In this document: positions 23,892-40,287 of the stretch, piece by piece
How the letters are laid out: every line of letters starts with the position of its first letter
How positions within the stretch are numbered: position 1 is the first letter of the stretch
DNA from: Yamagishiella unicocca
Taxonomy: Eukaryota; Chlorophyta; Chlorophyceae; Chlamydomonadales; Volvocaceae
Assembly (NCBI GenBank): GCA_003116995.1
Contig: BDSL01000022.1
Location: 310,001 to 374,000, forward strand
DNA: 64,000 bases
Direction of reading: 5' to 3'
The notes under the pieces: generated by a model
What the model was told of the DNA's origin: nothing
Database searches by the model: none
The model's input: the letters and a program-made list of their open reading frames with translations, nothing else
Made by a program: the position numbers and the translations under genes

Positions 23892-26800
23892 TCATGCTCC
23901 CACTCGCGCCAGGGCCTCCTGCACATACTGCTTGGGGTCGGCGATCTCCACCAGCACCGGCCGCTCCACCTTGCTGGCGTTGGCCAGGCGCGCGTACGCA
24001 GCGGAGTAGCCCTGCAGGGGAGGGCATGACATGACATGGTACTCGGCGGAGCGCCCCGCGACAGAGGAGGACTGGCAGCGGGCCCCAAGGAGGAAAACCG
24101 ACAACTCAACAAGGACAGAAACAGGCTTTGCGAGAGGCGTGGGCCCAACATAACCCAACTCCCCTCGACTGGTCGGCTACGCCAGCCCTCAGCGTCCAAC
24201 CCGCCCACCTGCATCTCCTCGAAGTCCGGCTCTTCGTCCTCCTGCCCAGACCCGCCGGCGGCGCCGCCGCCAGACACCTTGTCCACGAGCCCCTTGCGCA
24301 TAGCCGCCCACAGCGCGCCCTGAGCCCCCGCGGCTCCGAAGCCAGGCAGCTCAGTGATCAGCTTGGCGCCCGCCACCGTCACCAGCTTCTCCTCGTCCGT
24401 GCCCTCGATGGAAGACAGCGTCGGGAGCCAGACCTGGCGGACAGCGCAACCAGCGCCCCGGAGTAGAGGTTAATTAGGTTATCTAGTTTTACAATTGCTT
24501 GAATTGTAAACCAAACAAAAATCAGAGTAAGCCATACAGCACCGAAATGGACGTGGACGGAAGGGGACACCGCAATGCCGGAAGAAGAAGAAGTTAAGGA
24601 AACCGGCTGGACCCGACAGAGGAGGACGGGGACTACGAATGTGAGGAGCAAAGGAAATGGGGTGGCAGGGAGGTTTCGAGTAAGACCCGTGGATGCCCGA
24701 AAAAACCGTTTAGAACAGGCGTTTTGGCAGGGTGGCAGGGAGGGAGGGCCCGGCGAAACGGTCTGCTGTGCGCACCTGCTGCAGCAGCATGTAGATGATC
24801 CCCGGCTGCACCTTGTCCAGCTGCTCCACGGCGACCGCGGGGCCGTGTTTGCACACGAAAAGTGCCAGGAAGACGCAGAAGAAGCGGCAGAACTGCGGGC
24901 GGCGCAGGGGCGGGTTGCACGATGCGGCCTCTGATCTGGTTGGGTGCGCAGGAACGGGTGCGGGTGCTACTGTGGCAACGCTAGAGACCCATGGCGGAAG
25001 GAATGTGAAGTGCAAATCCAGTACCGTGTATGCAATCCAGCCGCAACCCCAGCCCTCGAATCCGGTGATGCCGGTGTTGGGGAGCGACCAGCACTCATAT
25101 ACTCAGGAATATAGGGAAATAGCAATACGGCCGGGTCGGGGACACGGGCGGGGCGCCTTTGTTTCCCTCAAAAGGTTATGAGCCTGGCGGCTCGGCTTGT
25201 ACCTTGGGCGTCTTGGAGCTGCTCAGCCGCTGGAACATGAGGGTCCAAATGGACGGCAGGTACTGCGAGTAAGCCGGCAGCGGCAGAGACTCCACGATCG
25301 CGTTGACGATGTAGAAGCCCTCGTGGTCGTGCGCCCGGGAGGACAGAAGCTTCTGGAACACGCCCAGCACAGCCACCAGGTGGCCCCCGGACACCACCTC
25401 GCCGCCGGCCTTGGTCAGGTAGGCCTGCAGGCAGGCAGGCAGGAGCAGGTCGGGTCAGGCAGGCAGGAGCAGGTCGGGTCAGGCGTGGGTTGGTACTTGC
25501 CGCTAAGCCGAGGCTGTGGAAGCGAGTAGCCGTGTGCGACACCAGGCGTTGGGACCGGGGATGGATGCTGTGCATGGAAGGGAGGAGGCCGGTCTCGGCA
25601 GCCGGGGAGTCGTGGGCGGAGTGGGATGCCGTGCGATGTGGAATGGAGTGCGGCATGACGGTCGGCCATGTTTATACGGATGGCAAAAACAGGACATGAG
25701 ATGAGTCTTGCTTGTCGGCGCTGAAGAGCCAACCGTGTTCGGTCCTGCTGTGTCCTGCCGCAAGTGCAGGTCACCGCACCCGCCTTCCCTCTCCCCGCCC
25801 GCCCGCCGCACCTGCAGCAGGCGCACCAGCGCCGGCACGTTGCCGGAGCGCTCCCAGAAGATGGGCGACAGCAGCGGCGGGAAGATCTGCAGGTACAGCT
25901 GCGGCAGCGGCGCGGGCCGCAGCTCGATGAGCTGGGAGAACACCTGGAAGACGTAGGGGTGGAACTCCTGCAGTGCAGTGCGGAGCGGCGAGGGGGTGGG
26001 CACGTCTCGTATCCGTCAGGCCGTAGGTGGTATTCAGCGGGTGGACTGGTCGGCGTCGGAGGATGGGGGCCGGGGGCCCCGGTCCGGAGAAGGACAGGTC
26101 CGTCCAGCAGCAGGCAGATGCGCACCTGCACGTCCTGTTGCAGAACCAGCTCGAATGCGGGGAACAGCGACGACTCGTATTCGGTGATGCTGGCGGGGTT
26201 GGCGGCGGTGCCATGGCGGATGAGCGCCGCCACGCTCTCAAACAGGTAGTGGTTGAAGGAGGGGTTGCGAGGGTTGCGGCACACCTCCACCAGCATGGCG
26301 GCAAGGCGCTGCGGAGGGGGGGTAGAGGAGAGCGGCGTAGGCGCGTTGAACCGGCACGCTAGGATGGTTGCCCCGTGCTGCATGCACCCTTCTCAGGATG
26401 AACGCCTGATCCGTTTGCATCAAACTCCAGCGCAATGCTCCCAACCTCCACAATCTGTCGCAATACTCGCGCCGCAAGCTAGCCTCGCCAACGCGTAGGA
26501 CCGTTCTGAATGGCATCTATCGCAAGCGCCCTCCGCCAGCAGCTGCCGCTGCTCACAACTTATACATTTCCGAGTCAGCGCGCCATCTGAAAGCGGTGCC
26601 TGCCTGCCCTGCAACGTACCCCTCACTCATTTCGCTGTTTTACCGGTTATCTGTGGGAACCCTGTGGGCCCCCAAAAGCATCACACACCTGCAGGCACAC
26701 GGCCGACACGGGCGCAATGGCGGGTCCCACGAAGCCGATCACCCGCATGATGCACTTCATGAGGTACTCGTTTTCCGAGCTGTCCGGCAGCTTGAAGCCC

Positions 26801-29800
26801 TCAAAGAGCCGCTCCAGCAGGGGCTGCGCGGAAGGGAAGGGAGGGGTTGTTGTGGCAGAACAGTCAGCAGGCTGCCTCACATCTCATAAGGCGGTGGTCG
26901 TGCACGGCTGTGGGCATGCCGCGGTACAAGGTACGGTCCGGCCGGATTGGGGATGGCCTGTCGCGCCCGTCACACGAGCCCTTTGGGATTGGAGGAGGGT
27001 ACCGAGGAAACCCGTTGACGGACACGACAGGAAACAACGAATGGTTTGGGTTGAGTGTTTCGTTTGGAGTGCTGTCGGTGGCGGTGGTGTACAAGTGCGC
27101 CTGATAATTCTGCAACTTCAGGGCATTGGGACAGCGGGGGCCCGCGGGAAGGTTCCGGAGCTCTGCACGTGTGCTTTCAGCCACTGGCATCTGTCCGCTT
27201 AACGCACGAGCCGCACAGCCCTCGCACCTGCAGGCTGGCCCCCAAGTCCTGGCTCGAGAAGCGCAGCCCTCGCACCTGCAGGCTGGCCCCCAAGTCCTGG
27301 CTCGAGAAGCGCAGCCCGTGCCCCGCCTCCTTGAGTGTGAGCATCCTCTCCAGGCAGATGGCGGCGTAGCTGTGCACCACGCAGTACTCGGAGCCCAGAA
27401 GCGCAACCAGGCAGGGCACGCTGGCCAGGCAGGCCTCCTTGGGCAGCAGGGACCTGGCGGCGCGGGGGCGGGGGGTAAAGCTCGCGGGTCGGCACTGGTT
27501 AGGAAACCCGTGGGTCGGCACGGAGTACTGAGTAGGAGACGTAGGGCGGCAGGGGGTCGGCGGGCGCAGGAGGTGAGGCGGGCAGCGAGTGGCCAGCGGG
27601 GGGTGTTCGGCGCGAGTGCCGGTCGCAGCGTTTGCCAGCACGGATCGGCTGCGAGGGCAGTTGGGATAGGCGCACGGGGGCAACTGCGACAGCCGGCCCA
27701 CCGAGTCCCAACATCACGCAGGCCACTAATACGACATACTCCGAACCAACCCTGAGACCCTGTATCACCTGAAGGTGGTGACAAACTTGATGGCGTCCGC
27801 CTTCAGCAGCGGGTTGTCGTTCAGCTTGGGACTCTGCGGCGAAAGAACAACGCAACCGCGAGGTCCGCGATTTGGACTCCGGTGGAGCACCCTACCCATG
27901 GAACCCCCCCATGGCGATCAAAGCTCGCCCGCCACAGCTTGTATTCCTTTTCCTTCTTCGCTGGCTCGCGGGGCCCCTAGCGGCCCCCTGCAACCCACCC
28001 ACGGGTCCCTATGCTGTTCCACGGGTTCGCCCCTCCCTACCCTTCCCCAGCCGCCCGCCGGTCTCACCTGCAGCTCCGGCAGTACCTGCGCGGAGAAGAA
28101 GTCCACGAGGTTGACCAGCTGGGTGGTGCTGGTGGCGCCCATCGCGGCAGTGCGGCCCTGGGGGGGGGGTGAGGGGAGGAGGCGGCAGGGGGGGCGGGAG
28201 GACGGGAAGGGAGGAGGCGGCAGGGGGGCGGGAGGAGGGGAGGGGAGGAGGCGGCAGGGGGGCGGGAGGAGGGGAAGGGAGGAGGCGTCAGGGGGGCGGG
28301 AGGAGGGGAAGGGAGGAGGCGGCAGGGGGGCGGGAGGAGGGAGGCAGGGGGCCGTGGGTGGGGAGGACCACACAGGTGTTGCGTCCGGTAACGCCGCACG
28401 CCGCACAACAGAAGGTAATGAGCAAAGCCCCTAGGAGTGAGCATGCGGATGATGGGAGAGATGATAAGTACTAGAGGCTGATGTCATGGAAGGCACCGCG
28501 CATATGTAAATGCGGCTGAACTGGCGCGGAGTCCTCTGGGCCGGGTCAGCGAGCGCAAGAATGTGGTGGTGTCATGTCCCAAACCCTTACCATGTCGGCA
28601 AAGGGGTGGCAAAAGGGAGGGTGGGAACGGATGCTTTGCAGGTGTGGAGTGCGTGTACCGCCTTCTTTTCGATCCTCTGCATTGCTTAATATCGCCCCAG
28701 AAGGGCTCTAGCGTGTGGTGGAGAGCCAGTAGGAGACGTGGCATTGGGGACGTGTCCGCGCCGCGACCTCCTTCCTCACCTTTACTGACAGCGCCGTGAC
28801 CATGTAGATGGCGCAGTCCTTGGACCGCCAGTTGGCAGCGGGCGCTGAGGCGTAGTCGGCCAGCGCCGCAGCTGGCAGGAGGGAGGGAGGGAGGGAGGGA
28901 GGGAAGGAGGGAAGGGCACGGTGTCGGTGGGGTGCTTGGAGACCTCACACCAGGGGATACCACACCAAGGGATACCACACCAAGGGATACCACACCAAGG
29001 GATACCACACCAAGGGATACCACACCAGGGGATACCACACCAGGGGATACCATACCAAGGGATACCACACCAAGGGATACCACACCAGGGGATACCACAC
29101 CAGGGGATACCACACCAAGGGATACCACACCAGGGGATACCACACCAGGGGATACCACACCAAGGGATACCACACCAGGGGATACCATACCAAGGGATAC
29201 CACACCAGGGGATACCAGCAAAAGCCAAAGCGGCGGCGGTTGCTCCGGTTGCTCGGCTGCCAGCGCCGGCTCTAGTCAATCATCGGATCTTCGGCGTTGG
29301 CCTTCCGGTCTACCGTCCGCCGGGCGTGTGCATGGTTCGCCGCGCTGCCTCCCCCCCACATGCACTCACTGATGTATCCAGTGAAGAGGCGAGACACCTC
29401 CACAGGAAAGCGCTCCGTTAAGGACCGGACAAGGTCGGCGGCGGCGCGGCGCCTGCACGGGGAGTGCGGCGCAGGTGGTGATGTACTGGTGAGCTGAGAC
29501 GACGACAACGACATGCACGTTTCCGTTCCAAAGCCTACGCATGAGAGACATCTTAGGATCTAGGACCATGAAAACGTGTGGCATCAGGCCCACGCGCTGT
29601 TTGCAGCTGCTGAAGCCCTGGAGAAGGGAGTAATGCGCGCCTTCCGACACAAGAAACCAGCCGGGACCATGAAGCGAAGCCGCCATCGCAACCCAGCACC
29701 CCAGGATGAGGTCAATCCGCGCAGGGCCCCACACACGCCCAGCACGACCCCCGAAGACTGGCGCTCCCTTCAGCTCTCCCTTAAGCCCTCCCTTGAGCCC

Positions 29801-32800
29801 TTCCTTTGAGCCCTTCCTTGAGCCCTCTTTTGAGCCCTCCCTTGAGCCCTCCACAGGCTTCCTGCACTCACCGCGTGTCGCTGTCGCCGCCCTCCGCATC
29901 GCGGCGGATGTACTCCGTGGGGTTCATCTCGAACATCTCCTCGTCCTCGGGCCGCACGCGCAGGTTGGGCACGATGACCGACTCGCAGATCTGCTGCAGA
30001 GCGCCGTCCGCGGCGAACAGTCCTGGCGGGAGGGACGGGCCCGGAGGGGCAGCAACAGCGTGGAGGGGCCGGGAGGGGCAGCGCAGCTGTGCTGCTGCTG
30101 GTGCGGGCATGGAAAGCTTGCGGCTGGCTCCGTGACCTCATCACCCGGGGTTCCTACTGCTGCTCCTTGTTTTTTGCTAGGCCTTACGGCCCAGAGCGTG
30201 GCCATAAAAATGCAGCCGACGTGTCTCTCTTACCCCCGCAGACCTCCCCTGTACCTCGACACCAAGGTACCAACCAGTCCGTAATCCTCCCCGCTAGTCC
30301 TGCCTGCCCGCCTGCCTAGAACCCTCCGAACCCCCCCTCGCAGCCAACCATGCGCCCAGCAGCGCACTCCTTCACGCACCGGAGAAGACACCCTTGGCAA
30401 TCGTGTTAAGGAACTTGATGGCCGCCATGGCCAGGTTGTCCTGCGGGGGATGTAGGAAAGAACCGTTGCAAGAGGGGCGCTAAACAGCCAGGGTAGCCGC
30501 CACCTCAGTGACCGGGAGCTGCGCCCCGCGGCCATCAGCGACATCGCCCCCCTCTGTTGTGCGCCCGCGAACACCCACGGCACTACTTTGCAAGGCCGCC
30601 CGCGAGCACCCACGGCACTACTTTGCAAGGCCGCCCGCGAACACCCACGGCACTACTTTGCAAGGCCGCCCGCGAACACCCACGGCACTACTTTGCAAGG
30701 CCGCAGCTGCCTCTATTGCCGTGACGGTGCTGCTTATGCTCGCTGCTCGCTTACCTGCCCAGGCTTGTGGGAGACCTTCATGAGCACCTGCCACACCGAC
30801 GCGGCGAAGCGCTGCAGGTACGGCTTGAAGGTGTCCTCGTCAATCTCCAGGAGCAAGTCGACGGTCTGTGGGACGGCAGCGGAGCGCGATGTTGTTTTCA
30901 TCGCACAGTGACGCCTTGACTGTTGGGAAGGTTTCAAGCACTGGGTACCTTGCGGTGGATGCATGTGTGCCAGGTTCTGACACGTAACCAAGGACAGCTT
31001 GCGCGCCGTTCCCCGGTCGCCGACGACAGCTGCCGATTTCCTCCCCGGCCTGGGCCTTATGGGTGCGCTCGCATACGCAACGACGCAATCGCTACATCAA
31101 AAGCGGGAAACGACGTGCACGTAGGCGCCCCACCGCTGCTGTGCAAAACTCTGACACCGGTACTGGCTTTCTCCAAGGACGCGTCCACTTGTCAGACTCG
31201 TTTTCCCGCTCGTCCTTCCGACTGTGCCGAGTCTAGTGTGCCGGGTATTTCGAATCTTGCACGGAAGGACAGCTCCGTGACACCTCCAAACCAACCCACC
31301 CACCCGCAGCACCTCATGAAATGCCCCCTGCCACCACGCAGCAGCAATTTGTGGCAAGCAGCCGCCTCCGCCCACCTGGCACACAGCGGATTTGACCCCG
31401 TCCAGCACGCCCTCCTTCTCCGGGTCCTGCTCGTCCAACGCGGGGTTCTCGTACGTGAGCAGCTTGTGCATCTCGTCCATCCAGAAGCCCAGCTCCCCTT
31501 CGGTGGCCTGTTGGTCGTGCGGCGGACCAAGTTAGCGATGCGACGCAACCAGTCTAGTGCGGCGCGTGGAAGGGCGATGGGCGATGGCGACGGGACGTGC
31601 CTTCGGCGTGCCCGCGATTTCGGAGCACGCCATGCCATGCACATCGGGTGTAAATGCTCCGCTATGCCACTCCCCGTTGTAATGGCCGAGAAGAACGCAT
31701 ACGGCTTGGCGACCCACATCGCTAAAGATCTAAACACGCCGGCTCGACTTGCATGCCGGCATTGTTTCACATGCCGGCGGTATTAACGCTCCCTTCTGTA
31801 CCTCTTCCAGCTTGATTTCACGACCATTTGACCCGTGATGGTCCTGCTACACGCCCCGCGCCTTATCGCTAATGCAAACCAGGCTTACATCCGACAGGCC
31901 CATCGAGCACAGCGAGAAGAAAATCCTGAAGCTCAGCCGCATGCACGCCAGAAGCTGACGCAGCGGCTCCAAGCTGGCAGCGCCCTGCGCCGAGAGCGTC
32001 GGGAACAGGGCCGACAGCTTCATGCTCGTCTCGTGCAGCGGCTTCAGGAAGGCCTGCTGGCACATGTCCAGCTCCTGCGCCAGCGCGTTGTTGCTGGAGG
32101 GCTGGCCACGGAAGCGCTTAAAGACGTTGTTGGCCACCTGCAGCGCAGCAGCAAGCGGCGTTGTCATTTTCGTAGGCGGCGGCTGGTATGGTCCGCAGCA
32201 GGCATGGCCAGAGAGCAGCGACGTCAGCAGCGACCCTGGTAACGCCTGCTGTCCTTCGTCACGCGATCTAGCGGAACGCTCCAGCGCACCGACGGCCAAG
32301 AATCTGCACGAGTTCTAATAAACCACCGTGGCTACATTTATCGTTACCGCCGAAAGCGCGAAATCTCATTGCGCCGTCTGTCTCCCGCCCCCAACTGTCA
32401 TCGCGATGGTTCCAACCCGCTGGATCCACGTGACCACCGGCCCGCACCTGCAGGACGCCCCGTACGACAGACAGGTCCTCCGCGGCCATCTTGGAGACAA
32501 GCTCCGGCAGCAGCTCGGGCCACTTTTTGGGGAAGTCGTAGCCGCAGATGATGGACAGCGCCTCGCTGAGCTGAGCTGCCACGAGTGGGGGACTGGCCAG
32601 CGTCACACTTACAAGCAACTGCTTGATTTGAGCCTGCGGTGGGAGGGGGAGCGAGGAAAGTGGACGAGATGCCAGTTAGGAGCACCCAAGTGGCTTTGGC
32701 CGAACGCGGTGCGATGGGTAAAGGAAGCGGAGATAGGGTTGCGGTACGCGGAGCCGAGACGGGCATCCCTGCCCGTCAGATGCTGCTCCGGGTTCGGCGC

Positions 32801-33464
32801 GCGACCCTCACCCAGGCCGTATCTCACCTTTTCAGCATCAGGCAGTGGCTGCGCGCCACCGTACAGGTCAGCTTCACTTGGCACCTGTAGGACAATGCGT
32901 ATTAGTCATAGGTGGGGTGACGGTTCCGCTGAGCGGCCCGGCAGGCCAGTTTGCTCTCTTGCGTGAAACCCTATATCCGCACGGTTGCCAGCCGCACCTG
33001 CACCCCTCAACCTGTCCCCCTGAGCATGCAGCACACGGGCTGCGCTATTACTCCGTATCCGCCGACAGGCACCCGGCCCCTTACCCAACGGTACTTGATC
33101 ACGTTCTTGAAGTTCACCGCAGCCGACTGGCGGATGCTGGCGTCTACGGGTGCGGCCGTGAGCTGCAAGCGTGACAGGCTTGGGTCAGACCACAGTACCC
33201 ACTGAGCCCGCGCTTGCAGCATTACCGCCAAGGACACGCACCTTCAGAACCTTGATGCAGTGACCAGGCAGTTGCGCTGCTGCCTTAAGCTGCTGTTCTG
33301 CGGCTTTGATTGCATCCTGCACGCGTCGTAGGCGGTAGCGATTTTGAGTATAGGTCGCCCGGAGCGTGTAAACGCGAAACACCACAGCGCTGCTGTCTGG
33401 CTACCTTATCCGGAGATAGAGTTTGCTGGAAGACCACAGCAAGCTGCTGTAGCTCCACTTCCAT
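23892..33464 (-). CDS. CSE1: Exportin-2 (CSE1/CAS), importin-alpha re-exporter
   Basis: 22 exons close in phase to about 941 residues (human CSE1L is 971). Exons: 33405-33464, 33242-33316, 33085-33162, 32828-32884, 32448-32633, 31889-32137, 31376-31507, 30755-30865, 30380-30440, 29872-30022, 29370-29452, 28780-28871, 28068-28157, 27769-27833, 27276-27453, 26689-26823, 26126-26308, 25812-25967, 25203-25424, 24776-24892, 24209-24433, 23892-24011. With RanGTP, this HEAT-repeat karyopherin returns importin-alpha to the cytoplasm. The start is ATG 33464 (MEVELQQLAVVFQQTLSPDK). The importin-beta N-domain is clear (QSAAVNFKNVIKYRW), then CGYDFPKKWPELLPELVSKM, ENPALDEQDPEKEGVLDGVK, FEMNPTEYIRRDAEGGDSDT and SPKLNDNPLLKADAIKFVTT; the end is KQYVQEALARVGA. 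These match the CSE1 family in order along the whole length. Exon 15 has a duplicated donor. Divergent from the PRMT3 gene. Confidence 0.96.
24671..24738 (+). repeat. Dispersed intronic element R1, copy 2
   Basis: Core AGACCCGTGGATGCCCGAAA then AAACCGTTTAGAACAGGCG and TTTTGGCAG. It lies in the CSE1 intron between the exons at 24776-24892 and 24209-24433, antisense to the gene. Confidence 0.85.
27228..27323 (-). repeat. 48-bp in-frame tandem duplication spanning a CSE1 splice donor
   Basis: Two near-identical 48-bp units each end in a donor (CAG then GTGCGAGG). Using the donor at 27275 or the one at 27227 gives the same frame. The second choice adds 16 residues (VRGLRFSSQDLGASLQ) to CSE1. Confidence 0.9.
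28165..28350. repeat. G-rich tandem repeat in a CSE1 intron
   Basis: Repeated GGAGGCGGCAGGGGGGCGGG units of about 36 bp lie between the CSE1 exons at 28068-28157 and 28780-28871. Read from the gene strand it is pyrimidine rich, next to the acceptor. Confidence 0.9.
28938..29218. repeat. 15-bp minisatellite, about 18 copies
   Basis: Unit GGGATACCACACCAA with A/G and C/T variants, in a CSE1 intron. Its length is a multiple of three, so it is open in several frames (QGIPH repeats and others); none of these is coding. Confidence 0.97.
30558..30702. repeat. 35-bp tandem repeat, 4 copies
   Basis: Unit core ACCCACGGCACTACTTTGCA, in a CSE1 intron between the exons at 30380-30440 and 30755-30865. 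Copies are nearly identical, so the expansion is recent. Confidence 0.95.
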
Positions 33465-33837
33465 GGCCTCCAATTCAAGCGAAAGCTCACGACGAAAAGA
33501 TGGCGCGATCTCGCGAATTCCGCCAAGGAGGGGCTAAAAAGTGACGCTTTGAAGCCCGCTAGTAAAGCTTTCTGCAATTAGAAGCTAGCAAACCTAACAG
33601 AGCTAAAAGCCCGCCCCTGGGAGAATTCGTGAAACACGTCGCGGAGAAGCTCTTCCTATAAAGGTAATTCTGGGCGATTGCCAAGCACCTGATGGTGAAC
33701 GCGTTAAAATTGTATTAAGAGCGTCCTCTGTCGGCTTGCAGCACGGCCTTTGGATCGAAATGCCGTGCAAGTACATTTCATAGTCAGCCGCATTCCACCA
33801 TAGGAGGCGAGTATTTCATCTTCATAGCTTCCCTAAA
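33465..33837. promoter_or_regulatory. Divergent promoter region between CSE1 and the PRMT3 gene
   Basis: 373 bp lie between the two start codons and are AT-richer than either gene. A TATA-like TATAAAG at 33657-33663 (plus strand) lies about 175 nt before the PRMT3 start. Shared regulation is an inference from the spacing. Confidence 0.5.
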
Positions 33838-38674
<4,837 letters not shown>

Positions 38675-40287
38675 GCGGAGGCGGAGGCGGCAGCAGCGGG
38701 CCTGGCGGGGAGACCGGGAGCGGAGGGATGAGGGGTGAGGGGCGATTGAGGGAGGGTTGGTGGATGGGGAGGTGGGGGAGGTGGGTTGCTGGCTGGGGGA
38801 GTGGGGAGGTGGGAAGGAGGGAAGGAGAGGGCGGCGTGCCGTGGGGGGGAGGTGGCGTGAAAACCGTTGACACGGAAACGACAGGACAGTGGGCGCATGG
38901 TCGGCGGACAGCGAGGATGTGGGCGCATGCTGGAGCATTGGGACGGACGACCGGCAAACCTGGGGAGGGGGGGCGGACATGCCGCCGAGAGAGGCGGCCG
39001 GTGGCGGTACGGGGCGTGATTGCGCGCGCGTGTGGGTGGCAGATAGGTGGTAGGCGGATGGCGTGGAGTGTGGACTGAGCATCCCGAGGCACTTGGAGTG
39101 CGCGCGCGGCAGAGACATTCGCAACGCTAGGCACAAATACGTGGGGAGCTGGCGGTACACGCGGCTGCCCTTTCCCGCGATGAGTCGTGCCTGAACAGGC
39201 CTTTCTGGTAGGATGTAAATGTCTGAGAAGCCTCAGCTGGTGGGTTCGCATTGGGCGATTACCCGCCCCTGTTTTAGGTGCGCCTCCTCGTCTCGGCGGC
39301 TGGCGTAGTCCGCCGATGCACAGCGTCAAGGGCCTCCATTGAACTACTACTGGTTGGACCTTCTTTGCCACACAAGTAGTTATCGGCTAATGTGAAGGGC
39401 GCCCCTCACCCGGCCAACAGCTGCAGCGATCGCGCGACGCCGCACGTGCTCTGCGTGCTCTCCAAACACGGGCCAGCCACCTGGGCTGTCGCCCTTCCTC
39501 GCACAGTGTTGGCCTGCCCCTCCGTCACGTTCTGTCACCTGACCCCTCAAGTCGCCCCGAGTGCGCTGTGGTGTCCTGGCGGCCCAAGCGGCAGGGGGCA
39601 GTAACCACATCCCGGCCATCCGCCAGTGGTCGCTGTGACGGCCACGAGGCGTTTTCGCGGCGTCGCTAACGCAAACGGCGGTGGTGGCACTCGGTCCGCT
39701 TGCTCGGCAAACTTAGGACCTTCTTGTCCTACATAGACGGCTTCGGAACAGACACAGCGACGCAAACCGCGCACTAGCTGATGCCGTTCAACCGCAACGG
39801 TAAACGGTCCGTGGAAGCTCCGGCAAATCGCTCACGCGACAGCGTTGCTAATGTGCGAGACCACTCCTGCGAGACCACTCCTGTGCGCAAGAGCAAGGAC
39901 TGCTCACCGTTCACCGGACTGGACACTGGCATTCACTGCACTTCTGAACATCGAGAACATACCGAGTTACCGACATTGAAACACTTCATGTGGTATGTTT
40001 ACGTTGCCAATTGAACCGCTGGCCGGCTTCTGACCGGGAACTGACGCAGGCGAGCACCTGCCAACATGCTCGCTTAGTTACTGTGCACACAGCTGAAACT
40101 GCACAAACCAAAAGGCGATCGCTTATGTACAAGCATTTTAGCGTCGCTGCACTTCCTGCCGCTCCATTTGGTGGCCAGCGGCGACGCGGGAACTTGCCTT
40201 CAAATGCACACCGGGATACACTGACCGACACCTTTTGGCATAACGCCTTGGCCTCCTGCCTTGCGGCATAAAAGCGTCCGCACCCAG
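38675..40287. other. Intergenic region between the PRMT3 gene and the kinase
   Basis: 3' untranslated region of PRMT3 with a G-rich stretch (38.70-38.85 kb), then AT-richer DNA presumed to hold the kinase promoter. No further gene was supported. Confidence 0.5.
39214..39218 (+). terminator. Candidate poly(A) signal of the PRMT3 gene
   Basis: TGTAA about 540 nt past the stop codon, a usual distance for volvocine 3' untranslated regions. Confidence 0.5.

Noticed and set aside
28921..29421. QGIPH and similar repeat proteins on both strands
   Set aside because: The 15-bp satellite is open in several frames; it lies in a CSE1 intron.
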